From positions 143,458 through 207,457 of the forward strand of contig NZ_LWBU01000395.1 in assembly GCF_001646665.1 (NCBI RefSeq): 64,000 nt of DNA, in the 5' to 3' direction. This stretch comes from Streptomyces noursei (GTDB lineage: Bacteria > Actinomycetota > Actinomycetes > Streptomycetales > Streptomycetaceae). The notes beneath the pieces were generated by a model, which saw only the letters and a list, made by a program, of their open reading frames with translations, was not told the DNA's origin and did no database searches. Each line of letters begins with the position of its first letter. The first letter of the stretch is position 1. Below are positions 40,984-49,617 of the stretch, piece by piece. A program made the position numbers and the translations under genes.

Positions 40984-42123
40984 ATGCCACACCTGCGTAG
41001 CAAGCGCTTGCCCGGCCGGGTCCTGGCCGTCGTCACCGCCCTCGTGGCCGCACTCGGACCGGGCGCGGCCACCCCCGCCGGGGCCACGCCCGGCGCCCGG
41101 GAGGGGGAGAGCACCACCGCCGCACCCGCGCCGGTGAAGCGTTCCTCCGGGCCGCCGGGGAACTGCGGCACCGGCACCGTGCTCGACGTCCCCGCCGCGT
41201 ACCCCACCGTCCAGGCCGCCGTGGACGCCGTCCCGGCCGGCAACGACCGGCACGTCACGATCCGGATCGCCCCCGGGACCTACCGCGAGAAGGTCCGCGT
41301 GCCCGCCGACAAGCCGAGGATCACCCTCCAGGGCACCGGCCCGAACCGCGCCGCCACGGTGATCGTGCACGACACGCCGAACGCGTACGGAGGCTCCTCC
41401 GGAAGCGCCACCGTCCTGATCGCCGCCTCCGACGTCACCGCCCGCAACCTCACCTTCGTCAACGACTTCGACGAGGCGGCGGTCGAGCTCAACGCCGAGC
41501 AGGCACTGGCGATGAAGACCACCGGCGACCGGATCGTCTTCGAGAACACCGCCTTCAAGGGCAACCAGGACACCCTGATGACCGACAGCCCCCGGCTCGA
41601 CGCCATCAGCCGCGTCTACGTCCGCGACTCGTACATCGAGGGTGACGTCGACTTCCTCTACGGCCGGGCCACGACCGTCGTCGAACGGTCGCTGATCCGG
41701 GCGCTCAGCCGCGGCTCCGCCACCAACAACGGGTACGTCACCGCCGCCAGCACCTGGAAGGACAACCCGTACGGCTTCCTGATCACCCGCTCCCGGATCG
41801 TCAGCGACGCCCCCGCCGGCACCTTCCACCTCGGCCGGCCCTGGCATCCGAGCGGCAACCCCGACGCGGTCGGCCAGGTGCTGATCCGGGAGACCCGGCT
41901 CCCCGCGGCCGTCACGTCCTCCCCCTGGGCCGACATGGGCGGCTTCTCGTGGCGGGACGCCCGCTTCGCCGAGTACCGCAACCACGGACCGGGCGCCGCC
42001 GTGACCGCCGACCGCCCGCAGATGTCCGACCCCGACGCCGCCCGCCACGAGGTCGCCGACTACCTCGCCGGCCGGGACGGCTGGGCCCCGCACGACTCCC
42101 GCACGAACAGAGAAGAGAGCTGA
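40984..42123 (+). CDS. Secreted pectinesterase (carbohydrate esterase 8)
   Basis: Pectin methylesterase (379 aa) that removes methyl esters from homogalacturonan, preparing it for pectate lyase. A signal peptide (LPGRVLAVVTALVAALGPGAATPAGA) precedes the beta-helix. Catalytic blocks: FKGNQDTLMTD (Gln), EGDVDFLYGRATTV (two Asp) and FHLGRPWHPSG (Arg/Trp). Start ATG 40984 is preferred, with GGGAG upstream; ATG 40972 adds four residues. Codons 6-9 carry a perfect LacI-type palindrome. The lipoprotein gene starts three bases after its stop. Confidence 0.93.
   Translation: MPHLRSKRLPGRVLAVVTALVAALGPGAATPAGATPGAREGESTTAAPAPVKRSSGPPGNCGTGTVLDVPAAYPTVQAAVDAVPAGNDRHVTIRIAPGTYREKVRVPADKPRITLQGTGPNRAATVIVHDTPNAYGGSSGSATVLIAASDVTARNLTFVNDFDEAAVELNAEQALAMKTTGDRIVFENTAFKGNQDTLMTDSPRLDAISRVYVRDSYIEGDVDFLYGRATTVVERSLIRALSRGSATNNGYVTAASTWKDNPYGFLITRSRIVSDAPAGTFHLGRPWHPSGNPDAVGQVLIRETRLPAAVTSSPWADMGGFSWRDARFAEYRNHGPGAAVTADRPQMSDPDAARHEVADYLAGRDGWAPHDSRTNREES
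41000..41011. promoter_or_regulatory. Perfect palindrome GCAAGCGCTTGC within pectinesterase codons 6-9
   Basis: A 12-base perfect palindrome with the LacI-family core, related to 35553. It lies 16 bases inside the coding sequence. It may be a roadblock operator or chance. Confidence 0.35.
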
Positions 42124-42125
42124 CC

Positions 42126-43475
42126 ATGACCGACCCGCAGACCCCAGGACGCCGCCGTACCACCACCATGGCCGCGGCCCTCGCCGCGGTGCTCGCCCTG
42201 ACCGCCACCGCCTGCGGCGACGACGGCACCGCCGCCGCGGGCGAGGAGGGTTCCGGCAAGGGGACCATCACCTTCTGGGACAACAACGGCGGTGTGCGCA
42301 CCGCCGTCTGGCAGGAGATCATCAAGGACTTCGAGGCCGAGAACCCCGGCATCGACGTCACCTACGTCCCCGTCCCGAGCGAGGACGTGCAGTCCAAGTA
42401 CGACACCGCCATCGCCGGCGGCGGCCTGCCGGACGTCGGCGGCGTCGGCGCCGCGTACCTCGCCAACATCGTCGCCCAGGACGCCCTGGAGCCGGTCGGC
42501 GACCGGATCGAGGGCTCGGCGCTCAAGGGCAAGCTCGTCCCCACCATGGTCGCGTCCGTGAAGGCCGCCGGGGGCAGGGGCGACGAGATGTACTCCGTGC
42601 CCACCTCCGCGAGCAACGGCACCCTGTACTACCGCACCGACCTGTTCGCGGCGGCGGGCCTGGACGCGCCGACCACCTGGGCGAAGTTCTACACGGCCGC
42701 CGCGAAGCTCACCGACGCCGGCAGGAACCGCTTCGGCTACACCATCCGGGGCGGCGCCGGCTCCATCGCCCAGGCGCTGGACGCGATGTACGGGCAGTCC
42801 GGCATCACCTCGTTCTGGAACGCCGACCGGACGAGGACGACGGTCGACGACCCGAGGAACGTGGCCGCGCTGGAGAAGTACGCCGGCCTGTTCAAGACCG
42901 CCACGCCCGAGGCGGACGTCAACAACGACTTCAAGAAGATGGTCGCCCAGTTCGACACCGGCACCATCGGGATGCTCAGCCACAACCTCGGCTCGTACAC
43001 CGACCACGTGAAGGCGCTCGGCAAGGACAAGTTCCGGGGACTCCCGAACCCGGTCGGGGACAACGGCACACGGGTGCAGGTCTCCAACCCGGTCGACGGG
43101 CTGGGGCTGTTCAAGAGCAGCAAGAACAAGGCCGCGGCCTGGAAGTTCATCGAGTTCGCCGTCTCGCACGAGTCCAACAGCAAGTGGAACGAGTCGGCGG
43201 GCGCCATACCCGCGAACACGGAGGCGGCGGCCGACCCGTGGGTGAACGAGGCCGAGGCCACCAAGCTGGGCGCCCGGGCGCTCACGGACGGCTCGACCAG
43301 GATCGTGGAGCTGCCGTACTACCTGCCCGACTGGAACAAGATCAGCAAGGCGGACAACGAGCCGAACTTCCAGAAGGTGCTGCTGGGGGTGATGACGGCG
43401 AAGGAGTTCCTGACCACCCTCGCCGAGCAGCTCAACGAGGCGCAGGCCGAGTGGAACGAACGGAACAAGGCCTGA
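42126..43475 (+). CDS. Sugar-binding lipoprotein of the ABC transporter
   Basis: Extracellular solute-binding protein (449 aa), family 1. A signal peptide with a lipobox ends LALTATAC followed by GDDG, so it is lipid-anchored outside the membrane. The mature part opens GTITFWDNNGGVRTAVWQEIIKDFEAENPGIDV and has ASNGTLYYRTDLFAAAGLDAPTTW, NPVDGLGLFKSSKNKAAAWKFIEF, typical of binding proteins for di/oligosaccharides. It works with the two permeases at 35.6-37.4 kb. Unusually it lies after the enzyme genes instead of first in the operon. Confidence 0.92.
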   Translation: MTDPQTPGRRRTTTMAAALAAVLALTATACGDDGTAAAGEEGSGKGTITFWDNNGGVRTAVWQEIIKDFEAENPGIDVTYVPVPSEDVQSKYDTAIAGGGLPDVGGVGAAYLANIVAQDALEPVGDRIEGSALKGKLVPTMVASVKAAGGRGDEMYSVPTSASNGTLYYRTDLFAAAGLDAPTTWAKFYTAAAKLTDAGRNRFGYTIRGGAGSIAQALDAMYGQSGITSFWNADRTRTTVDDPRNVAALEKYAGLFKTATPEADVNNDFKKMVAQFDTGTIGMLSHNLGSYTDHVKALGKDKFRGLPNPVGDNGTRVQVSNPVDGLGLFKSSKNKAAAWKFIEFAVSHESNSKWNESAGAIPANTEAAADPWVNEAEATKLGARALTDGSTRIVELPYYLPDWNKISKADNEPNFQKVLLGVMTAKEFLTTLAEQLNEAQAEWNERNKA

Positions 43476-43705
43476 CCCCCGCGCGGGGCCGCCGCCGCCC
43501 CGGCGGCCCGGCGGTCCCGCCCCGCGGCGCCCGCGCCGCTGCGGGCCGAAGCCCCTGCCCGCCCTCGCCCTCGCCCCGGCCCGCGGGCCCGAGCGCCCGC
43601 AGCGCCCGCGCGCCCACCGCGCGGGGCCTCGCCGACCCTTCGCCGCCCCCCGCCCGGCCCGGGGCGCGGCGCTCCGCACCCGTCGTCACCCACGAGAGGT
43701 CCCCG

Positions 43706-44494
43706 ATGTCCCTCAGCCGCAGACGCACCGTGGCCGCCCTCGCCGCACTCCCGCTGGTGCCGCCCGGGGCGGGGCCGCGCACCCGCACGGTGTGGATCGC
43801 CGGCGACTCCACCGCCGCCCGCAAGACCCCCGACGAGGCGCCCGAGACCGGGTGGGGCATGGCCCTGCCCTTCTTCCTCACCCCCCACCTGGCCGTGGCC
43901 AACCACGCCGTCAACGGCCGCAGTTCCAAGAGCTTCGTCGACGAGGGGCGCCTCGGCACCGTCCTCGCCGGTCTCCGTCCCGGTGACCTCCTCCTCGTCC
44001 AGTTCGGCCACAACGACCAGAAGGCCGGCGATCCCGCCCGGTACACCGAGCCCTGGACGACCTACCGGGAGCACCTGCTCCGGTACGTGGCGGGGGCGCG
44101 GGCACGGGGGGCGCGGCCCGTGCTGCTCACGCCGGTCGAGCGCCGCAGGTTCGACGCGGGGGGCGCCGCCGTGCCGACCCACGGGGAGTACCCGGCCGCC
44201 ATGCGGGCGCTGGCCGCCGAGGAGGACGTGGCGCTCGTCGACGTACAGGCCGCGTCGCTCGCCGAGTGGCGACGGCTCGGGCCCGAGGCGTCGAAGGCGT
44301 ACTTCACCTGGCTGGCTCCGGGCGAGTCGCCGAACCATCCGGACGGCAAGCAGGACAACACCCACTTCCGGCCGCGTGGCGCCATCGAGGTCGCGCGGCT
44401 GGTGGCGGCCGGCCTGCGCGAGCGCGCGGTGCTGGCCGCCCGTGACGTGCGGCGGCTGGACGAGCCCGTCCCCGCCGCGTGGATCACCTACTAG
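43706..44494 (+). CDS. Rhamnogalacturonan acetylesterase (SGNH/GDSL, CE12 type)
   Basis: A 262-aa SGNH hydrolase that removes acetyl groups from rhamnogalacturonan. Block I is WIAGDSTAARK (catalytic Ser), the Gly block NHAVNGRSSKSF, block III VQFGHNDQK (Asn) and block V DNTHFRPRG (Asp/His), all as in RGAE. The N-terminus MSLSRRRTVAALAALPLVPPGAG has a twin-arginine-like motif, so export by Tat is possible. GAGAGG precedes ATG 43706. A 230-base, extremely GC-rich spacer separates it from the lipoprotein gene; pectate lyase follows after ten bases. Confidence 0.9.
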   Translation: MSLSRRRTVAALAALPLVPPGAGPRTRTVWIAGDSTAARKTPDEAPETGWGMALPFFLTPHLAVANHAVNGRSSKSFVDEGRLGTVLAGLRPGDLLLVQFGHNDQKAGDPARYTEPWTTYREHLLRYVAGARARGARPVLLTPVERRRFDAGGAAVPTHGEYPAAMRALAAEEDVALVDVQAASLAEWRRLGPEASKAYFTWLAPGESPNHPDGKQDNTHFRPRGAIEVARLVAAGLRERAVLAARDVRRLDEPVPAAWITY

Positions 44495-44504
44495 GAGGCT
44501 GACC

Positions 44505-45788
44505 ATGCGTACCCGGATCGCGGGCGTCACGCTCGCCGGATGCACCGCCCTCGTCCTGTCCCTCACCCCCGCCCACGCGGCGTCCGACCCGGGGCGCCAG
44601 GTGCTCCCCAAGGGCGACGGCTGGGCGTCGGAGGGGGCCGGCACGACGGGCGGCGCCGCGGCCGACGCCGCCCACACCCACACGGTGAGGACCTGGGCCG
44701 AGTTCAGGGCCGCGCTGGCGGTCGACGACGGGGCCCCGAGACTCGTCCGGGTCGTGGGCACCCTGGACGCGACCGAGGGGGGCTGCGAGGCCTTCGAGGC
44801 CGACGGCTACGACTTCGGCCGGTACCTCGCGGACTACGACCCCGCCGTCTGGGGCCTCGACACCCCGGTCAGCGGCCCCCAGGAGGACCTGCGCGCCGCC
44901 TCCGCCGCCGCCCAGGCCCGGGCCGTCAAGGCGTACGTCCCCTCCCGCACCACCATCGTCGGCGTCGGCAAGGACGCCGGGATCACGGGCGGCAGCCTCC
45001 AGATCCAGAACGCCGACGACGTCATCGTCCGCAACCTCACCCTGGAGAGCCCGCTCGACTGCTTCCCCCAGTGGGACCCCACGGACGGGGCCACGGGCGC
45101 GTGGAACTCGGAGTACGACGCGATGGTCGTGCACGGCTCCACGCACGTGTGGATCGACCACAACACCTTCACCGACGGCCGCCACCCGGACAGCACGCTG
45201 CCCCGGTACTTCGGGGAGATCTACCAGCAGCACGACGGCGAACTGGACGTCGTGCGCGGGGCGAACCACGTCACCGCGTCGTGGAACGTCTTCGCCGACC
45301 ACGACAAGACGCTGATGATCGGCAACAGTGACGGCGCCGCCGCGACCGACGCGGGGAAGCTGAAGGTCACCCTGCACCACAACCTGTTCACGGGCGTCGT
45401 CGAGCGCGCCCCGCGCGTCCGGTTCGGCCAGGTCGACGCGTACAACAACCACTACGTGGTGAAGGCGGACCAGGTCCCGGCGTACGCGTACAGCTTCGGC
45501 GTGGGGATCGAGTCGCGGCTGTACGCGGAGAAGAACGCCTTCACCCTCCCCGCGGGCGTCGCCGCCGGGAGGATCCTCAAGAAGTGGAAGGACGCGCCGG
45601 TCACCGCCGTCGGCAACCGCGTCAACGGCCGCGCGGTGGACCTCGTCGCCGCGCACAACGCCCTGAACCCGGACAACCCCCTGCGGCCGGACGCCGGGTG
45701 GACCCCGGTGCTGCGGACCGCGGTCCACGATCCGCGGGCGGTGCCGGGGCTCGTGGGCGCGCGGGCCGGAGCCGGAAAGGTCTGCTGA
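44505..45788 (+). CDS. Secreted pectate lyase, PL1 family
   Basis: A 427-aa secreted beta-helix lyase that cuts polygalacturonate by beta-elimination with Ca2+. A signal peptide ends SLTPAHA. Ca2+ and active-site motifs: VWIDHNTFTDGRHPD, HDKTLMIGNSDG and the catalytic Arg region VERAPRVRFGQVDAYNNHY. A strong AGGAGG precedes ATG 44505, ten bases after the acetylesterase stop, so they are co-transcribed. It works with pectinesterase on homogalacturonan. Unsaturated oligouronides are its products. Confidence 0.94.
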   Translation: MRTRIAGVTLAGCTALVLSLTPAHAASDPGRQVLPKGDGWASEGAGTTGGAAADAAHTHTVRTWAEFRAALAVDDGAPRLVRVVGTLDATEGGCEAFEADGYDFGRYLADYDPAVWGLDTPVSGPQEDLRAASAAAQARAVKAYVPSRTTIVGVGKDAGITGGSLQIQNADDVIVRNLTLESPLDCFPQWDPTDGATGAWNSEYDAMVVHGSTHVWIDHNTFTDGRHPDSTLPRYFGEIYQQHDGELDVVRGANHVTASWNVFADHDKTLMIGNSDGAAATDAGKLKVTLHHNLFTGVVERAPRVRFGQVDAYNNHYVVKADQVPAYAYSFGVGIESRLYAEKNAFTLPAGVAAGRILKKWKDAPVTAVGNRVNGRAVDLVAAHNALNPDNPLRPDAGWTPVLRTAVHDPRAVPGLVGARAGAGKVC

Positions 45789-45855
45789 CCGCACGCCGAT
45801 CCTGCCCGGACGGTTGACAGCTCCCGTGGTGGCTGGCTTCATGAACAACGCCTCT

Positions 45856-45869
45856 TGGGAGCGCTCCCA
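45856..45869. promoter_or_regulatory. Perfect CebR box before the GH5 cellulase
   Basis: TGGGAGCGCTCCCA is the exact 14-base palindrome known for CebR of Streptomyces. It lies 41 bases upstream of the cellulase GTG and downstream of a TTGACA element (45814-45819), where it would block transcription until cellobiose or cellotriose is present. Confidence 0.85.
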
Positions 45870-45909
45870 CGTTTTGTTCGTGCTTCTCGGACCGACGGAA
45901 GGGCACACA

Positions 45910-48090
45910 GTGGGACAGTCACGGACACGGAACGGGCCGCTGCGGCGGCTGCGCGCACTGGCGGCCGGCGCGATCACCGCCGGGTTACTGGCGACCGCCG
46001 CCCAGGCCGCCCCGGCGGCGGCCACCCCCGGGCCCGCCGCCCCGGCGGCGGCCACCCCCGGGCCCGTCGCCCCGGAGGCGGCCGTCGCCGCCGCCCCCGG
46101 GGACGACTGGCTGCACACCGCGGGCAACAGGATCGTCGACGCGAACGGCGACGAGGTCTGGCTCACCGGCGCCAACTGGTTCGGCTTCAACGCCTCCGAG
46201 CGGGTCTTCCACGGCCTGTGGTCCGGCAACATCACCCGGATCACCCGCTCCATGGCCGACCGGGGCATCAACATCGTCCGCGTCCCGATCTCCACCCAGC
46301 TGCTGCTGGAGTGGAGGGACGGCCGGGCGACCGTCCCGAACGTCAACGCCCACGCGAACCCGGAGATCGCCGGCAGGACCTCGCTGGAGGTCTTCGACTT
46401 CTGGCTCGCCCTGTGCAAGCGGTACGGCATCAAGGTCATGCTCGACGTGCACAGCGCCGAGGCCGACAACTCCGGGCACGTCCACCCCGTGTGGTGGAAG
46501 GGCGCCATCACGCCCGAGCAGTTCCACACCGCCTGGGAATGGGTGACGGCCCGCTACCGGAACGACGACACGCTCGTCGCGGTGGACGTCAAGAACGAGC
46601 CGCACGGCAAGGCGAACGAGACCCCGCGCGCCAAGTGGGACGGCTCGGCCGACCAGGACAACTTCAAGCACACCTGCGAGACCGCCGGCAGGCGCATCCT
46701 CGCCGTCAACCCGAACCTGCTGGTGCTGTGCGAGGGCGTCGAGGTCCACCCCAGGGCCGGCGCCGACTGGACCTCCACCACGCCGACCGACTACCACTCC
46801 ACCTGGTGGGGCGGGAACCTGCGCGGCGTCCGCGACCACCCCGTCGACCTCGGCGCCGGCAACGACCAGCTCGTCTACTCGCCGCACGACTACGGACCGC
46901 TCGTGTACGCCCAGCCCTGGTTCACCGGCGACTGGAACCGCACGACCCTCGAACGGGACGTCTGGGACCCCAACTGGCTGTACCTGCACAAGGAGAACAA
47001 GGCCCCGCTCCTCATCGGCGAATGGGGCGGCTTCCTCGACGGCGGCCCGAACCAGAAGTGGATGACGGCGCTGCGGGACCTGATCGTCGAGCACCGCATC
47101 CACCAGACCTTCTGGTGCATCAACCCCAACTCCGGTGACACCGGCGGCCTGCTGCTCGGCGACTGGGAGTCGTGGGACGAGGAGAAGTACGCCCTGCTGA
47201 AGCCGGCCCTGTGGCAGCACGGCGGCAAGTTCGTCGGGCTCGACCACGAGGTCCCGCTCGGCGGCGCGGGCAGCACCACCGGCCTCAGCCTGCGCGAGGT
47301 GTACGGGGACGGCGGCGGCGGCCCCGGCGACCCGGCGGACACCACCGCCCCCACCGCCCCGGCCGGCCTGACCGCCACGGCCCGGACGGCCACCAGCGTC
47401 TCCCTGGCGTGGACGGCGGCGACCGACGACGTCCGGGTGACCGGCTACGACGTGTACCGGGGCGCCGTCCGGGTCAACGCGGCACCGGTGACCGGCACCA
47501 CGTACACCGACACCGGCCTCGTCCCGGCCACCGCCTACGGCTACGCGGTACGCGCCCGCGACGCGGCGGGCAACGTGTCGGCGCCCTCCGCCGTGCTGGA
47601 CGTCACCACCGCACCGGGCGGCACCCCGCCCGGCTCCCTGAAGGTCCGGCACAGGAACAACGACACGTCACCCACGGACAACGCCGCCCGGCCCGGACTC
47701 CAGGTAGTCAACACCGGCTCGTCCGCACTCGACCTGACCACCGTGTCCGCCCGCTACTACTTCACCCGCGACGGCGGCTCCCCGTCCGTCAGCGCCTGGT
47801 GCGACTACGCCGCCGTGGGCTGCGCGCAGGTGCGGCTGCGCGTCGTCCCGCTGCCGGCACCGGTCGCCGGCGCGGACGCCTACCTGGAGGTGACGTTCAC
47901 CGGCGGGTCCCTCGCCGCCGGGAGGGACACCGGCGACATCCAGCTGCGGATGAGCAAGGCCGACTGGTCCCCGTTCGACGAGACGGACGACCACAGCCGC
48001 TCGGCCGCCACCGCCTATGCCGACGCCCCGGCGATCCCCGCCTACACCGGCACCGCCCTCGCCTGGGGCACGCCCCCGGCCGGAGCCTGA
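45910..48090 (+). CDS. Secreted GH5-type cellulase with FnIII and CBM3 modules
   Basis: Multi-domain endoglucanase (726 aa). Order: signal peptide (residues 1-32), a Pro/Ala repeat linker, GH5-type catalytic barrel (about 55-450), FnIII (about 477-570) and a C-terminal CBM3 (about 574-726). The acid/base Glu is in DVKNEPHGK (about 230), the nucleophile Glu in LLIGEWGGF (about 369), with YSPHDYGP between. GTG 45910 has GGAAGGGC upstream. Codon 26 (45985-45987) is TTA, the only in-frame one found in the window, so translation should depend on the bldA tRNA. A perfect CebR box precedes it. GH6 follows after 22 bases. Confidence 0.93.
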   Translation: MGQSRTRNGPLRRLRALAAGAITAGLLATAAQAAPAAATPGPAAPAAATPGPVAPEAAVAAAPGDDWLHTAGNRIVDANGDEVWLTGANWFGFNASERVFHGLWSGNITRITRSMADRGINIVRVPISTQLLLEWRDGRATVPNVNAHANPEIAGRTSLEVFDFWLALCKRYGIKVMLDVHSAEADNSGHVHPVWWKGAITPEQFHTAWEWVTARYRNDDTLVAVDVKNEPHGKANETPRAKWDGSADQDNFKHTCETAGRRILAVNPNLLVLCEGVEVHPRAGADWTSTTPTDYHSTWWGGNLRGVRDHPVDLGAGNDQLVYSPHDYGPLVYAQPWFTGDWNRTTLERDVWDPNWLYLHKENKAPLLIGEWGGFLDGGPNQKWMTALRDLIVEHRIHQTFWCINPNSGDTGGLLLGDWESWDEEKYALLKPALWQHGGKFVGLDHEVPLGGAGSTTGLSLREVYGDGGGGPGDPADTTAPTAPAGLTATARTATSVSLAWTAATDDVRVTGYDVYRGAVRVNAAPVTGTTYTDTGLVPATAYGYAVRARDAAGNVSAPSAVLDVTTAPGGTPPGSLKVRHRNNDTSPTDNAARPGLQVVNTGSSALDLTTVSARYYFTRDGGSPSVSAWCDYAAVGCAQVRLRVVPLPAPVAGADAYLEVTFTGGSLAAGRDTGDIQLRMSKADWSPFDETDDHSRSAATAYADAPAIPAYTGTALAWGTPPAGA
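46008..46083 (+). repeat. 30-base tandem repeat in the cellulase N-terminal linker
   Basis: A 30-base unit spans 46011-46040 and recurs at 46041-46070 with one change, plus a partial third copy. It encodes repeated PAAATPGPAA residues just after the signal peptide, probably a flexible spacer; copy number could vary between strains. Confidence 0.85.
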
Positions 48091-48112
48091 CCCGCGAAGG
48101 AGCCGCACTCCC

Positions 48113-49501
48113 ATGACGTACCGAGGAAAACGCAGGCGGGGCCCGGCCGCCCTCCTGGCCGTGGCCACCGTCGCCGCCACGCTGCTCGGCGCGGCCGCCC
48201 CCCGGCCGGCCGGCCACCGGCCGCCCGTCCACGTCGACAACCCCTTCGCGGGCGCGTCGTTCTACGTCAACCCCGATTACGCCCGTCTCGTCGAGGGGTC
48301 CGCCGCCCGGACCGCCGACCCGGCCCTCCGGGCGAGGATGCGGGCGGTCAAGCGCCACCCCACGGCCGTGTGGCTGGACCGTATCGCCGCCGTCCGCGGC
48401 GGGTCCGCCAACGGGGGCCGCAAGGGTCTCGCCCACCACCTCGACCTGGCGCTCGCCCGCAAGAAGCCCGGCCGGCCGGTCGTCGCCACCTTCGTCGTGT
48501 ACGACCTGCCCGGCCGCGACTGCGCCGCCCAGGCCTCCAGCGGTGAACTGCCGCTCACCGAGGAGGGCCTGGAGCGCTACCGCACCGAGTACATCGACGC
48601 CATCGCCGAGGTGCTCGCCCGGCCCAAGTACCGGGAAATCCGCATCGCCACGGTCATCGAGCCGGACGGGCTGCCCAACCTCGTCACCAACCTGAACGAC
48701 CCGGAGTGCGCGGCGGCGGAGAGCAGCGGCATCCAGGTGGCGGCCGTCCGGTACGCGCTGGACAGGCTGCACGCCGTCCCCAACGTCTACACCTACCTGG
48801 ACTTCGCGCACTCCGGCTGGCTCGGCTGGGACTCCAACCTGGCCCCCGCCGTGCGGCTGTACACGGACGTGGTCCGGGGGACGGCCGCGGGCCTCGCGAG
48901 TGTGGACGGGCTGGTCACCAACGTCTCCAACTACACGCCGCTCGCCGAGCCGTTCCTCACCGACCCTGACCGGGTGGTGGGGGAGGGCCCGGTCAGGTCG
49001 AGCGCGTTCTACGGGTGGAACCCGCACTTCGACGAGGCGGACTTCACCCGGTCCGTCCACCGTGAACTGGTGGCCCAGGGCTGGCCCGCGTCCACCGGCA
49101 TGGTCGTCGACACCTCCCGCAACGGCTGGGGCGGCCCGGCCCGGCCGGCCGCGGAGAGCACCAGCGCCTCGCTCGACACGTACGTCAACGAGTCGAAGGC
49201 GGACCGCAGGGTGCGGCGCGCCCTGTGGTGCAACGTCGCCGGGGCGGGCCTGGGCGAGCCGCCGCGCGCCGCGCCCGACGGGTACCCGGACTCGCACCTG
49301 GACGCGTTCCTGTGGGTGAAGCCGCCGGGCGAGTCCGACGGCGCCGGGGAGGACATCCCGAACGGCGAGGGAAAGCGGCCGGACCCCATGTGCGATCCGG
49401 TGGCCACGCCGGGCGCCCTGCCGGGGGCGCCGCTGGCCGGCCACTGGTTCCACGAACAGTTCCGGATGCTCGTCGCCCACGCCCACCCGCCCGTCTCCTG
49501 A
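48113..49501 (+). CDS. Secreted glycoside hydrolase family 6 cellulase
   Basis: A 462-aa GH6 enzyme (cellobiohydrolase or endoglucanase; the length and long loops favour an exo-type). A signal peptide (RGKRRRGPAALLAVATVAATLLGAAA) is followed directly by the catalytic domain. GH6 signatures are VVYDLPGRDCAAQASSGEL (about residue 128, Asp acid) and TVIEPDGLPNLVTN (about 181). WVKPPGESDG near the C-terminus holds the usual Lys-Pro-Pro-Gly-Glu. No CBM is present, unlike many GH6. It lies 22 bases after the GH5 gene, probably in the same mRNA under the CebR box, and is ended by a strong terminator. Confidence 0.93.
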   Translation: MTYRGKRRRGPAALLAVATVAATLLGAAAPRPAGHRPPVHVDNPFAGASFYVNPDYARLVEGSAARTADPALRARMRAVKRHPTAVWLDRIAAVRGGSANGGRKGLAHHLDLALARKKPGRPVVATFVVYDLPGRDCAAQASSGELPLTEEGLERYRTEYIDAIAEVLARPKYREIRIATVIEPDGLPNLVTNLNDPECAAAESSGIQVAAVRYALDRLHAVPNVYTYLDFAHSGWLGWDSNLAPAVRLYTDVVRGTAAGLASVDGLVTNVSNYTPLAEPFLTDPDRVVGEGPVRSSAFYGWNPHFDEADFTRSVHRELVAQGWPASTGMVVDTSRNGWGGPARPAAESTSASLDTYVNESKADRRVRRALWCNVAGAGLGEPPRAAPDGYPDSHLDAFLWVKPPGESDGAGEDIPNGEGKRPDPMCDPVATPGALPGAPLAGHWFHEQFRMLVAHAHPPVS

Positions 49502-49508
49502 GTCTGCG

Positions 49509-49558
49509 CGCCGAAGCGGCCGGCCGGGCCCCGGGGGGTCCGGCCGGCCGCTTCGGCG
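49509..49558. terminator. Bidirectional terminator between convergent GH6 and GH12 genes
   Basis: A perfect 19-base stem (left arm 49509-49527, CGCCGAAGCGGCCGGCCGG; right arm 49540-49558) with a 12-base loop lies between the two convergent cellulase genes, serving both. Confidence 0.9.
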
Positions 49559-49617
49559 TGCCCGGCCGTCCCCACCGGCGCAGCGGCCGCCGGCGGGGAC
49601 GGCCGGGGGAGCGGGCG

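Noticed and set aside
42126..43475. Maltose-type transporter as the role of the SBP and permeases
   Set aside because: No amylase or glucosidase genes are near; all neighbouring enzymes act on pectin or arabinan, so a maltose role has no support here.
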